64,000 nt of DNA from the NCBI GenBank assembly GCA_029980465.1, contig JARYIJ010000001.1:558001-622000 (forward strand), read 5' to 3'. Position numbers and translations under genes: made by a program. Origin of the DNA: Pseudolabrys sp. (GTDB lineage Bacteria > Pseudomonadota > Alphaproteobacteria > Rhizobiales > Xanthobacteraceae). Of the stretch, positions 50,054-58,300 are shown in pieces. Positions within the stretch are counted from its first letter, which is position 1, and each line of letters begins with the position of its first letter. The notes beneath the pieces are model-generated. The model was not told where the DNA came from, searched no databases, and saw nothing but the letters and a program-made list of their open reading frames with translations.

Positions 50054-51362
50054 GCGCCTGCCGCTGTCGCTCCGCCTGTACCGGTTCCTCTGGGGCATCG
50101 CCGCGCCATTGACGCCGCTGCTGTTCCAGCGGCGGCTGCGGCGCGGCAAGGAAATCAAGGAGCGCTTGCCCGAGCGGCGCGGCCTGCCCGGTTTCGAACG
50201 ACCGCCCGGGCCGCTGATCTGGATCCACACCGCGAGCGTCGGCGAGATCACCAGCGTCTTCGGCCTGATCGAGCGCGTCCACGCCCAGAACATCAATCTG
50301 CTGGTGACCTCCGGCACGGTCACCTCGGCCGCGCTCGCGGCGCAACGGCTGCCGCGCCGCGTGATCCACCAGTTCGTGCCGCTCGATGCGCCGCGCTATG
50401 TCCGGCGCTTCCTCAACCACTGGCAGCCGGACCTCGCGCTCCTCGTCGAATCGGAGCTGTGGCCGAACCTCATCGTCGAAGGCGCCGCGCGGTCGATGCC
50501 GCTCATCCTCGTCAACGGCCGCCTGTCCGAATCCTCGTTCCGCCGCTGGCGCCGGTTTCCGCGAACGGCCGCCGCCGTGCTCGACCGGCTCGATCTGTGT
50601 CTCGCCCGCACGCCAGCCGACGCGGAGCGTTTCGCCGCGCTCAATGCTCCGCGCGTCATCACGACCGGCAACCTGAAATTCGACGTGCCGCCGCCGCCGG
50701 TCGCAACCGACAAGCTCAATGCGCTTCGCGCCGCCGCGGCGACCCGACCCGTGATCGGCGCCGCCTCCACTCATCCGGGCGAAGAGACGATCGTTCTCGA
50801 GGCCCACCGGCTGCTGCGCGCGCGCACACAGAATCTGTTGACGGTGATCGCGCCGCGCCACCCCGACCGCGGGCCGGACATCGCCGCGATGGCCGCCGCC
50901 GCCGGATTGAAGCCGGCGTTGCGCTCGCGTGGGCAACTGCCGGGGCCGGGAGTCGACATCTATATCGCCGACACCATCGGCGAACTCGGCCTGCTCTACG
51001 CCTTCGTGCCGATCGTCTTCATCGGCGGCTCGCTCGTCCGCCACGGCGGGCAAAATCCGATCGAGGCCGCAAAGCTCGGCTCGGCGATCATGCACGGGCC
51101 GCACGTCGGCAATTTCAGCGAGATCTACGGCGCGCTCGATACCATCAACGGCGCCGGTCTGGTCGCCGACGCGGAGACGCTCGCCGACCTCGCCTATGCG
51201 TGGCTGCGCGATCCGGCCGGACGCAAGGCCGCGGCCGAGGCCGCGCACAACACCGTGATGGCGCTCGGCGGCGCGCTCAATCGCACGCTGCAGACGCTCG
51301 ACCCCTATTTGATGCAGTTGCGCCTCGGGCAGCGCGCCGGATTCGGAGGCGACCGTGCGTGA
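50046..51362 (+). CDS. waaA: 3-deoxy-D-manno-octulosonic acid (Kdo) transferase WaaA
   Basis: WaaA transfers Kdo from CMP-Kdo to lipid IVA at the inner membrane. The 438-aa protein has an N-terminal membrane-proximal helix, then the GT-B start PLIWIHTASVGEITSVFGLIE, LLVTSGTVTSAALAAQRLPRRVIHQFVPLD, LLVESELWPNLI and the C-terminal VIAPRHPDRGPDI and GGSLVRHGGQNPIEAAKLG. These are standard Kdo transferase motifs. It overlaps both neighbours by 8 bp, forming a tight unit DUF4170-DUF374-waaA-lpxK. Confidence 0.97.
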   Translation: MARRLPLSLRLYRFLWGIAAPLTPLLFQRRLRRGKEIKERLPERRGLPGFERPPGPLIWIHTASVGEITSVFGLIERVHAQNINLLVTSGTVTSAALAAQRLPRRVIHQFVPLDAPRYVRRFLNHWQPDLALLVESELWPNLIVEGAARSMPLILVNGRLSESSFRRWRRFPRTAAAVLDRLDLCLARTPADAERFAALNAPRVITTGNLKFDVPPPPVATDKLNALRAAAATRPVIGAASTHPGEETIVLEAHRLLRARTQNLLTVIAPRHPDRGPDIAAMAAAAGLKPALRSRGQLPGPGVDIYIADTIGELGLLYAFVPIVFIGGSLVRHGGQNPIEAAKLGSAIMHGPHVGNFSEIYGALDTINGAGLVADAETLADLAYAWLRDPAGRKAAAEAAHNTVMALGGALNRTLQTLDPYLMQLRLGQRAGFGGDRA

Positions 51363-52350
51363 TCCCGCATTCTGGTGGCGGCCGCCAGGCCTCGCCGCCG
51401 GGCTGCTGGCGCCCGTTGCCGCGATCTACGGCGCGGTCACCGGCGCGCGCATGGCGCGGCCCGGACACCGCGCCACAGTGCCGGTCATCTGCGTCGGCAA
51501 CTTCACGCTGGGCGGCAGCGGCAAGACGCCAGTCGCCATCGCTATCGCCGCCCTGCTCCAGTCCGCAGGCCATTCTCCGGCTTTGCTGAGCCGCGGCTAC
51601 GGCGGATCGCTCGCTGGACCCGTGACCGTCGACCCGCAGTCTCATACGGCAGCGCAGGTCGGTGACGAAGCGCTGCTGCTCGCACAGGCCGCGCCGACGA
51701 TCGTCGCGCGCGACCGTGTCGCGGGTACCGCGGCAGCAGCCGCCTCGGGGGCGGACGTCATCGTGATGGACGACGGGCTGCAAAACCCGTCGCTCGCCAA
51801 GACGCTCAGCATCGCGGTGATCGACGGCATACACGGCATCGGCAATGGCCGCGTGTTTCCCGCCGGTCCGCTGCGCGCGCCGCTCGCGGCGCAGCTCGGC
51901 AACAGTGACGCCCTGCTGGTGATCGGCGATGCAGCGGGCGCCCACGCCGTCATCGCCAGCGCACAGACACGCGGCCTGCCCGTCTTTCATGGCCGGCTTG
52001 TGCCCGACGCCGCCGCGGTTGGCGCGCTCGCAGGCCGCAAGGTGCTGGCCTTCGCCGGCATCGGACATCCCGACAAGTTTTTCCGGACACTGGCGGACGC
52101 CGGGCTCGAGATCGGCGACCGCCTCGCCTTTGCCGACCATCATCCTTACACGGCGGAGGAAGCCGCCGGTCTCATCATGCGCGCGGAACATGAAGGCTGG
52201 CGGCTCGTCACCACGGCGAAGGACCACGCGCGTCTGACGGGCAACCCCGCTCTCGCCGCGCTAGCGAGTCGCGCTCACGTCGTGCCCGTGCGGCTTGTCG
52301 TCGAGGACGACGCGCCGTGGCGCGCGCTGGTGCTCAAGGTGCTGGTTTGA
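51355..52350 (+). CDS. lpxK: Tetraacyldisaccharide 4'-kinase LpxK
   Basis: LpxK phosphorylates the 4' position of the lipid A disaccharide, giving lipid IVA, the substrate of WaaA. The 331-aa product has a membrane-associated N-terminus, the P-loop VGNFTLGGSGKTPVAIAI, LSRGYGGSLAGPVTV, DVIVMDDGLQNPSLAKTLSI and FADHHPYTAEEAA. All are family signatures. It overlaps waaA by 8 bp. The stop is directly next to the stop of the convergent DUF2093 gene. Confidence 0.97.
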   Translation: MRDPAFWWRPPGLAAGLLAPVAAIYGAVTGARMARPGHRATVPVICVGNFTLGGSGKTPVAIAIAALLQSAGHSPALLSRGYGGSLAGPVTVDPQSHTAAQVGDEALLLAQAAPTIVARDRVAGTAAAAASGADVIVMDDGLQNPSLAKTLSIAVIDGIHGIGNGRVFPAGPLRAPLAAQLGNSDALLVIGDAAGAHAVIASAQTRGLPVFHGRLVPDAAAVGALAGRKVLAFAGIGHPDKFFRTLADAGLEIGDRLAFADHHPYTAEEAAGLIMRAEHEGWRLVTTAKDHARLTGNPALAALASRAHVVPVRLVVEDDAPWRALVLKVLV

Positions 52351-52572
52351 TCAGGCGCCGGGGAAACGCTGTGCCACTGCTTCCGGCGACGCGTAGGCTT
52401 CCTGCCGCTCGACGCTCCAGTACTTCAACTCTTCGAGCGGAATAGCAGCGCCGGTCACGGCGCAACGCACGAACGCGCCCGGTTTGACGACGCGGAAATC
52501 GCCGTCGAGATACTTGATCTCGGCTTCGCCGCTCATCGGCGAGGGTCGATCGGAACGATACAGCACGGGCAA
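52351..52572 (-). CDS. DUF2093 small protein
   Basis: A 73-aa protein with the DUF2093 pattern EAEIKYLDGDFRVVKPGAFVRCAVTGAAIPLEELKYWSVERQEAYASPEAVAQRF. It contains one cysteine and is predicted to be a small cytoplasmic beta-rich domain. The family is restricted to Alphaproteobacteria, and the neighbourhood (lpxK, xseA) is conserved in related genomes. Function unknown. Its stop abuts the lpxK stop, so the two are convergent. Confidence 0.9.
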   Translation of the reverse strand: MPVLYRSDRPSPMSGEAEIKYLDGDFRVVKPGAFVRCAVTGAAIPLEELKYWSVERQEAYASPEAVAQRFPGA

Positions 52573-52735
52573 GTCTCCTCACCGAACGGCGCGATGAGCA
52601 TCAAACATAGTCGCTTCGCGGCCGAAACGGAACCTCGCATCGCGCCGGATTGCCGCAGCCCTCTTAGGCCGGAACCTTGCCGCATTTGCACGCGTTGGTC
52701 TTGCGACGAGGGCGGACACAACGTGAGGAGCGGCG

Positions 52736-53008
52736 ATGCGCAAATTCGTGATTGCGGCAGCTTTGGCGGCGGGTTTCTCCGCCGCAGGCGCGATGACGCC
52801 GGTTCAGGCCATGACGATAACCGCGCCGGCGGGATTGTCCGATGCGGCCAGTACGACAAATAACGTCACCCAGGCACGCTACGTTTGCCGTCGCTGGTGG
52901 GCATATGGACGCTGGCACCGCCGCTGCTATTGGCACCCGGACTACTATCACCACTATCACCACTGGCACCATCGTTACTGGCGTCATCATCACTGGGACT
53001 ATTACTGA
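52736..53008 (+). CDS. Exported His/Tyr/Trp-rich small protein
   Basis: A 90-aa protein with a signal peptide (MRKFVIAAALAAGFSAAGAMTPVQA). The mature C-terminal half is dominated by His, Tyr, Trp and Arg (YHHYHHWHHRYWRHHHWDYY) and holds two cysteines (CRRWWAYGRWHRRC). Such tails bind metals or act in the envelope, but no function is known. GTGAGGAG provides the ribosome site. Its stop (TGA) is directly joined to the xseA stop on the other strand (TCA), giving the 6-bp palindrome TGATCA. Confidence 0.8.
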   Translation: MRKFVIAAALAAGFSAAGAMTPVQAMTITAPAGLSDAASTTNNVTQARYVCRRWWAYGRWHRRCYWHPDYYHHYHHWHHRYWRHHHWDYY

Positions 53009-54535
53009 TCAACCGAACAGATTGCCTTGACCGCCATCGCTCCCGCCGCCGCGGCGGGAGCGGCGGCGCACCGGCGCAAGCGGCGCGGCGGCCAGCGTTT
53101 CGCCCGCGGTGGCGCGGACGCGGCCGTCGGCAAGCTCGATCTCAAGACGCATCGGCGGCGTGATCGCGGCAGCGCTCCGCAACGGCTTGCCGGCCTCGTC
53201 GCGCACCAGCGCATAACCGCGCTTGAGCACTTCGCGATAGGAAAACGCTGCGAGCAGCCGCTCGGCGCGCTCCAGCCGCGCATAACGCTGGTCGAGCTGC
53301 GTGTCGATGCTGCGCTGGACGCGGCCGAAGAGCGTCGCCGTGCGATCGCGTTCACGCGCGATGCGCGCGCGATAGGCCTGCGCATTCGCGCTGACACCGG
53401 TTCGCAGCCGGTGCGCCAGCGCCTCGAACCGGTCGCGGCGACGTGCCATCAGCGTGCGCACCGCTTGCGGCGACAGGCGGCCGGCAATGCGCAAATATTG
53501 CGTGTGATGAAGCTGCGCGTTGGCAAGCAACGCGCGCGGCAACCGCTCGGCGCAGGCGTCGAGCCGCTGCCGCGGACCCGCCAGCACATCGTCCGCACCC
53601 GGCAACGCGCGCGACAGCAGAGTGAGCTCCTTGCGCCGCTGGTCGAGGCCGCGGCGCCAGCACGCCAGCTTGCGATCGGTCAAAGCCGAAATCTGCGACA
53701 GCAATTCGCTGCGCACCGGCACGGCGAACTCGGCCGCCGCGGTCGGCGTCGGTGCACGCTGGTCGGCGACGAAATCGATCAGCGTGAAGTCTGTCTCGTG
53801 GCCGACCGCCGAGATCAGCGGGATCATGCTCTCGGACGCCGCGAGCACGACGATCTCTTCATTGAACGACCACAGGTCCTCGAGCGAACCGCCGCCGCGC
53901 GCCACGATGATGAGGTCGGGCCGCCGGATCGGACCTCCGCCGTCGAGACGGTTGAAACCGGCGATCGCGTTAGCGACTTCCGCCGCCGAGGTCTCGCCCT
54001 GCACGCGCACCGGCCACACCAGCACGTGACGCGGGAAGCGGTCCGACAGGCGATGCAGGATATCGCGGATCACGGCGCCGGTCGGCGACGTCACGACTCC
54101 AATCACCTCCGGCAGGAACGGCAGCAACTGCTTGCGCGCGGCGTCGAACAGTCCGGCGGCGGCGAATTTCTTCTTGCGCTCCTCGAGGAGCTTCATCAGC
54201 GCGCCGATGCCGGCCATCTCCAGCGTCTCGACGACGATCTGATACTTCGACGAGCCGGGGAACGTGGTCAGCCGGCCGGAGACGATGACGTCAAGACCTT
54301 CCTCCGGCTTGATCCGCATCCGGCCGAAGGTGCCCTTCCAGATCACGGCCTCGAGCACCGCCTTGTCGTCCTTGAGGCGGAAATAGCAGTGGCCGGACGG
54401 CGAGGCGCCGCGAAATCCCGAAATCTCGCCGCGCACCCGGACATAGCCGAACGCCTCCTCGACCGTGCGCTTGAGCGCCGCCGACAGATCGGAGACCGAC
54501 CATTCCACAACATTATCGAGCGCGGCTTCGGACAT
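53009..54535 (-). CDS. xseA: Exodeoxyribonuclease VII large subunit
   Basis: XseA with XseB degrades single-stranded DNA in repair. With the start at 54535 ([14 protein letters not shown]) the product is 508 aa. An N-terminal OB-fold ([37 protein letters not shown]) is followed by the catalytic region ([66 protein letters not shown]) and a long coiled coil. The C-terminal [18 protein letters not shown] tail is flexible. An in-frame ATG at 54577 is the alternative start. The small subunit gene is not in the window. Confidence 0.97.
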   Translation of the reverse strand: MSEAALDNVVEWSVSDLSAALKRTVEEAFGYVRVRGEISGFRGASPSGHCYFRLKDDKAVLEAVIWKGTFGRMRIKPEEGLDVIVSGRLTTFPGSSKYQIVVETLEMAGIGALMKLLEERKKKFAAAGLFDAARKQLLPFLPEVIGVVTSPTGAVIRDILHRLSDRFPRHVLVWPVRVQGETSAAEVANAIAGFNRLDGGGPIRRPDLIIVARGGGSLEDLWSFNEEIVVLAASESMIPLISAVGHETDFTLIDFVADQRAPTPTAAAEFAVPVRSELLSQISALTDRKLACWRRGLDQRRKELTLLSRALPGADDVLAGPRQRLDACAERLPRALLANAQLHHTQYLRIAGRLSPQAVRTLMARRRDRFEALAHRLRTGVSANAQAYRARIARERDRTATLFGRVQRSIDTQLDQRYARLERAERLLAAFSYREVLKRGYALVRDEAGKPLRSAAAITPPMRLEIELADGRVRATAGETLAAAPLAPVRRRSRRGGGSDGGQGNLFG

Positions 54536-54585
54536 CGAACGCGAATCCCTTGCGGTGCCGGTGGGCATGCTACACAACTGCCCTG

Positions 54586-54658
54586 GTGGAGTGGATTTGA
54601 CATTCGCTACCCCGTTTGCGGCGGGTTCGTTTAGCGAATGTCAAATCTAAAACTCCAC
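54586..54658. repeat. Large hairpin (a) between xseA and purD
   Basis: The arms GATTTGACATTCGCTA (54594-54609) and TAGCGAATGTCAAATC (54632-54647) are a perfect 16-bp inverted repeat around a 22-bp centre. They are flanked by outer arms GTGGAGT (54586-54592) and ACTCCAC (54652-54658). It shares the ACATTCGC / GCGAATGT core with hairpin (b), 17 bp downstream. Confidence 0.8.
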
Positions 54659-54674
54659 TAGAAACCTATATTTA

Positions 54675-54750
54675 CTAGTGGTCCTTTGATTCCAACATTC
54701 GCAAAGAAGGCTGCCGAAGTGGGATGCGAATGTTAGAATTGGACCACTAG
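54675..54750. repeat. Large hairpin (b) directly before purD
   Basis: Outer arms CTAGTGGTCC (54675-54684) and GGACCACTAG (54741-54750) and inner arms AACATTCGCA (54694-54703) and TGCGAATGTT (54725-54734) form a two-stage cruciform ending one base before the purD ATG. No Shine-Dalgarno is visible for purD outside it. It is related in core and layout to hairpin (a). It may be a miniature mobile element or a regulatory hairpin. Confidence 0.8.
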
Positions 54751-54751
54751 C

Positions 54752-56062
54752 ATGAACATTCTCCTGCTCGGCTCGGGCGGCCGCGAACACGCGCTGGCCT
54801 GGGCCCTCTCCGCCAGCCCGCTCACCGCCCGGCTGATCTGCGCGCCGGGCAACGCCGGCATTGCGCAGATCGCCGAATGTGTAGCGCTCGATGTCGGCAA
54901 CCATGAGGCGGTGATCGCCTTCTGCAGGCAGAATGCGGTCGACTTCGTGGTGATCGGGCCGGAAGCGCCTTTGGTTGCCGGGCTGGTCGACGATCTCGAA
55001 GCGGCCGGCATCAAGGCGTTTGGCCCGAGCCAGTGGGCAGCCCGCCTCGAAGGCTCGAAGGGCTTCACCAAGGACCTGTGCAAGGCCAATAACATCCCGA
55101 CCGCCGCCTACCAGCGCTTCAAGCAGGCCGGCCCCGCAAAAGAGTACGTGCGCGCCAAAGGTGCGCCGATCGTGGTCAAGGCCGACGGCCTCGCCGCCGG
55201 CAAGGGCGTCGTGGTGGCCGAGACCGTGGCCGAAGCCGAGGCGGCCATCGACATGATGTTCGGCAGCGGCCCCGGCGGCGCGCCCGCAAGTACGCCAACA
55301 AGTACTCCAGCTTGGGAGATCGTGATCGAGGATTGTCTCGTCGGCGAGGAAGCCTCGTTCTTCGCGCTGTGCGACGGCGAGACGGCGTTGCCGCTGGCGT
55401 CGGCGCAGGATCACAAGCGCGCGTTCGATGGCGACAAGGGTCCGAATACCGGCGGCATGGGCGCTTATTCGCCGGCGCCGGTGATGACCGACGAGATCAC
55501 GCGCCGCACGATGGACGAGATCGTCACTCCGACGTTACGCGCCATGAAAGCCATCGGCGCGCCATACAAAGGCGTGCTGTTCGCCGGGCTGATGATCACC
55601 GCGCAAGGCCCGCAGCTCATCGAATACAACGTGCGGTTCGGCGATCCGGAATGCCAGGTGCTGATGCTGCGCCTGATGTCGGACCTGCTGCCGGCGCTGA
55701 TCGCGGCGCGCGACGGCCAGCTCAGAAATTTCGATCTGCGCTGGTATCCGCGCGCGGCGCTCACTGTGGTGATGGCGGCGAACGGTTATCCCGGAGACTA
55801 TGAAAAAGGCAGCGTCATCGGCGGACTCGCGCAAGCGGCCGGATTGCCGGACGTCGAAATCTTCCATGCGGGCACCAAGCTGAGCGACGGCAAGATCGTC
55901 GCCAACGGCGGCCGCGTGCTCGACGTATGCGGAACCGGTTCAACAATCCGTGAGGCGCAGCAGCGTGCCTACGCGGCTATCGACGCCATCGACTGGCCCG
56001 GCGGCTTCTGCCGCCGCGACATCGGCTGGCGCGCCATCGCGCGCGACATAGCCAAGCGATAA
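54752..56062 (+). CDS. purD: Phosphoribosylamine--glycine ligase PurD
   Basis: PurD (GAR synthetase) joins glycine to phosphoribosylamine with ATP, the second step of purine synthesis. The 436-aa ATP-grasp enzyme has [74 protein letters not shown] and the signature [11 protein letters not shown]. An Ala/Ser/Thr/Pro insert ([14 protein letters not shown]) near residue 175 sits in the flexible loop before [14 protein letters not shown] and is encoded by a short near-tandem DNA repeat. The start at 54752 is fixed by homology; it directly follows hairpin (b). Confidence 0.97.
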   Translation: MNILLLGSGGREHALAWALSASPLTARLICAPGNAGIAQIAECVALDVGNHEAVIAFCRQNAVDFVVIGPEAPLVAGLVDDLEAAGIKAFGPSQWAARLEGSKGFTKDLCKANNIPTAAYQRFKQAGPAKEYVRAKGAPIVVKADGLAAGKGVVVAETVAEAEAAIDMMFGSGPGGAPASTPTSTPAWEIVIEDCLVGEEASFFALCDGETALPLASAQDHKRAFDGDKGPNTGGMGAYSPAPVMTDEITRRTMDEIVTPTLRAMKAIGAPYKGVLFAGLMITAQGPQLIEYNVRFGDPECQVLMLRLMSDLLPALIAARDGQLRNFDLRWYPRAALTVVMAANGYPGDYEKGSVIGGLAQAAGLPDVEIFHAGTKLSDGKIVANGGRVLDVCGTGSTIREAQQRAYAAIDAIDWPGGFCRRDIGWRAIARDIAKR

Positions 56063-56075
56063 ATTCTTTATCTCG

Positions 56076-56195
56076 CAGGATGATGCGTATGGCGCATACG
56101 CATCCGTGCAGCCGAGCACGATCGTGATCGAGAATGGCCCGTACGCTGGCGCCGATCCGGATCCGAACGTGCGCCTGATGCTGCGCCGGCGCCGA
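56076..56195 (+). pseudogene. Truncated duplicate of the downstream small exported protein
   Basis: The plus frame from 56076 reads QDDAYGAYASVQPSTIVIEN, then GPYAGADPDPNVRLMLRRR. It matches the mature half of the protein at 56330 (GYGAYAYAPG...VVFQNGRYAGADPDPTVRIQL) but lacks a signal peptide and start. It is a decayed paralogous copy just after purD. Confidence 0.7.
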
Positions 56196-56329
56196 AGTAT
56201 GACCGAACGGTGCCGGTTCCGCCGCATCAGACGAAAGACCGATCATGGCACGCATGCAAATGCGCGCCTGTCGGTCTGTGTTCCGATTCCTAGGTGTCGG
56301 CGGGGCGCAACGAACCTGGAGAGAGTGAC

Positions 56330-56599
56330 ATGAGAACAGTTTTTGCAGCAGTTGCACTGACGGCCATGACTGCCGCGCCGGCGCTGGCGCAAAGTGACTA
56401 TTTAGCGCCGCGAGCGGCCGCGCCGGGCTACGTCATGCAGGATGAGGGCTATGGCGCTTATGCCTATGCGCCGGGTTCGGCCGTGGCAGGCTGGCAAACC
56501 GGCGTGGTCTTCCAGAACGGCCGCTACGCCGGCGCCGATCCGGATCCCACCGTCCGCATACAGCTCGAGCAGCAGGCCGACACCAATTTCAACCGCTAA
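56330..56599 (+). CDS. Small exported protein with a GRYAGADPDPTVR motif
   Basis: An 89-aa protein with a signal peptide (MRTVFAAVALTAMTAAPALAQS, cleavage after ALA) and a short Tyr/Ala-rich mature chain ending GRYAGADPDPTVRIQLEQQADTNFNR. The GADPDPxVR motif is shared with the truncated copy at 56076. No function is known. CTGGAGAGAG upstream gives the ribosome site and decides the start at 56330. It ends with a strong terminator. Confidence 0.75.
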   Translation: MRTVFAAVALTAMTAAPALAQSDYLAPRAAAPGYVMQDEGYGAYAYAPGSAVAGWQTGVVFQNGRYAGADPDPTVRIQLEQQADTNFNR

Positions 56600-56620
56600 A
56601 GGCCGCGCGATCTTCCGCGA

Positions 56621-56659
56621 GGCCCGGTCCGAGTCCCTCGGGCCGGGCTTTGCTTTTTT
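56621..56659 (+). terminator. Rho-independent terminator
   Basis: GCCCGGTCCGAG and CTCGGGCCGGGC form a long GC stem with a short loop, followed by TTTGCTTTTTT. It closes the transcript of the 89-aa protein. Confidence 0.9.
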
Positions 56660-56684
56660 GCGGGACGCCGCTAGGTCTTGAGGC

Positions 56685-57767
56685 ATGACCTCGATCGACC
56701 GGCAGAGCGCGTTTTCCGGCACCAAGGATGTGGCGGCGGCGCTGCGCATCGATGCCGCAAGGCTGCAGGATTATCTCGCGCGTCACATCGGCGGCTTCGC
56801 CGGCCCGCTGACGATCCGGCAATTCAAGGGCGGCCAGTCCAACCCGACCTACCTGCTCGAGACGCCGGCGCGGCGCTACGTGCTGCGCCGCAAGCCGCCC
56901 GGCAAGCTGTTGCCGTCGGCGCATGCGGTCGACCGCGAATACCGCGTCATCCGCGCGCTGTTCGCACAAGGCTTCCCGGTCGCCGAGCCGCTCGTCTATT
57001 GCGACGACGACAGCATCACCGGCACGGCGTTCTACGTGATGGCGTTCGCGGACGGCCGCGTGTTCTGGGAGCCGCAAATGCCGGGCTCGTCGCCAGCCGA
57101 GCGCGCGGCGGTCTACGACGCGATGAACGAGACTCTGGCGCGGCTGCATTGCTACGATCCGCAGGCGATCGGACTCGGCGATTTCGGCAAGGGCGAGAAC
57201 TACGTCGCGCGCCAGATCGCGCGTTGGTCGAAGCAATACCGCGCCTCCGAGACCGAAAAGATCGATGACATGGAGCGGCTGATCGAATGGCTGCCGCAGC
57301 ACGTGCCGCCCTCGCCCGCGACGCGGCTCGTTCACGGCGACTACCGGCTCGACAATCTCATCCTCGAAGCCGATGCGCCGAAGGTCCGTGCGGTGCTCGA
57401 CTGGGAGCTGTCGACGCTCGGCGATCCGCTGGCGGACTTCTCTTATCATCTGATGGCGTGGCACATGCCGTCGACCGAGAGCAGCGCCGGCACCGCGACC
57501 TTGATCGGTCATGACCTCAAGGCGCTCGGCATTCCGGCGATGAGCGACTATGCCGACGCCTATCGCGCCCGCACCGGGCTCGATCCGCGGCCTTATCTGC
57601 CGGTCTATCTCGCCTACAACTTCTTCCGCATCGCCGCGATCCTGCAGGGCATCATCGGCCGCGTGCGCGACGGCACGGCGACGTCGGAGTTCGCGCCGGC
57701 CAAGGCCGGCATGATCCGGCCGTTGGCGGCGACCGCGTGGCAGTTCGCGCTCTCTGCGGACCGATAG
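56685..57767 (+). CDS. Aminoglycoside-phosphotransferase-fold (APH/ACAD11-N type) phosphotransferase
   Basis: The 360-aa cytoplasmic enzyme has a kinase-like fold. The substrate-anchoring strand FKGGQSNPTYLLETPARRYVLRRKPPGKLLPSAHAVDREYRVI resembles the nucleotide lobe of the family found fused to acyl-CoA dehydrogenase ACAD11. The Brenner motif VHGDYRLDNLIL holds the catalytic Asp, and VRAVLDWELSTLGDPLADFSYHLMAW the metal Asp. Such proteins phosphorylate hydroxyacyl-CoAs or related alcohols; the substrate here is unknown. The start at 56685 follows a terminator, so it is a separate transcript. Confidence 0.88.
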   Translation: MTSIDRQSAFSGTKDVAAALRIDAARLQDYLARHIGGFAGPLTIRQFKGGQSNPTYLLETPARRYVLRRKPPGKLLPSAHAVDREYRVIRALFAQGFPVAEPLVYCDDDSITGTAFYVMAFADGRVFWEPQMPGSSPAERAAVYDAMNETLARLHCYDPQAIGLGDFGKGENYVARQIARWSKQYRASETEKIDDMERLIEWLPQHVPPSPATRLVHGDYRLDNLILEADAPKVRAVLDWELSTLGDPLADFSYHLMAWHMPSTESSAGTATLIGHDLKALGIPAMSDYADAYRARTGLDPRPYLPVYLAYNFFRIAAILQGIIGRVRDGTATSEFAPAKAGMIRPLAATAWQFALSADR

Positions 57768-57840
57768 CACCCAACTGTCTACACTCGGGCATCATTGCCG
57801 GGCTTGACCCGACAATCCATCAAGGCGCGTGCACCGCGTC

Positions 57841-58278
57841 TCATCGTTTTGCCTGAAAGAAATCCCGCAGCAAATCGCCAGCCTCACCCTCGCCGATGCC
57901 ACCGTAGACCTCCGGCCGGTGATGGCAGGTCGGCGCCGAGAAAAATCGTACACCGTTGTCGACCGCCCCGCCCTTCGGATCCGCGGCGCCGTAATAGAGT
58001 CGCCGGATTCGGGCGAACGACGAGGCCGCCGCGCACATGGCGCAGGGCTCGAGCGTGACGTAGAGGTCGCAGTCGGTCAGCCGCTCGCTGCCGAGCTTCG
58101 CCGCCGCCGCCCGGATCGCCAGCAGCTCGGCATGTGCTGTGGGATCGCGGTCGGCCAAAGTCCGGTTGCCGGCCTTTGCCACCACCTCGCCGCCGCGCAC
58201 GATGACGGCACCGACCGGCACCTCGCCGCGCGCCGCCGCGGCGCGGGCCTCATCGAGCGCGATGGTCATGAAATTCAT
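57841..58278 (-). CDS. tadA: tRNA-specific adenosine deaminase TadA
   Basis: TadA converts the wobble adenosine of tRNA-Arg(ACG) to inosine. The 145-aa product has the zinc-deaminase motifs HAELLAIRAAA (zinc His and catalytic Glu) and TLEPCAMCAAA (two zinc Cys), followed by the ARIRRLYYGAADPKGGAV strand of the tRNA type, and NGVRFF. The start is at 58278 (MNFMTIALDEA), with a possible alternative two codons later. The second IS copy begins 22 bp upstream, so the natural promoter has been displaced; expression may depend on sequence inside the IS. Confidence 0.93.
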   Translation of the reverse strand: MNFMTIALDEARAAAARGEVPVGAVIVRGGEVVAKAGNRTLADRDPTAHAELLAIRAAAAKLGSERLTDCDLYVTLEPCAMCAAASSFARIRRLYYGAADPKGGAVDNGVRFFSAPTCHHRPEVYGGIGEGEAGDLLRDFFQAKR

Positions 58279-58300
58279 GAATTGTCATGGCCGGGCTTGT

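Noticed and set aside
53027..54634. A 535-codon plus-strand frame opposite xseA
   Set aside because: It is the antisense reading of xseA, Arg/His/Gln-rich, with no motif; xseA is certain on the other strand.
34470..58300. A composite transposon bounded by the two IS481 copies
   Set aside because: The enclosed genes include core functions (waaA, lpxK, xseA, purD, tadA), and each IS has its own CTTGT duplication, which fits two single insertions better than one composite unit.
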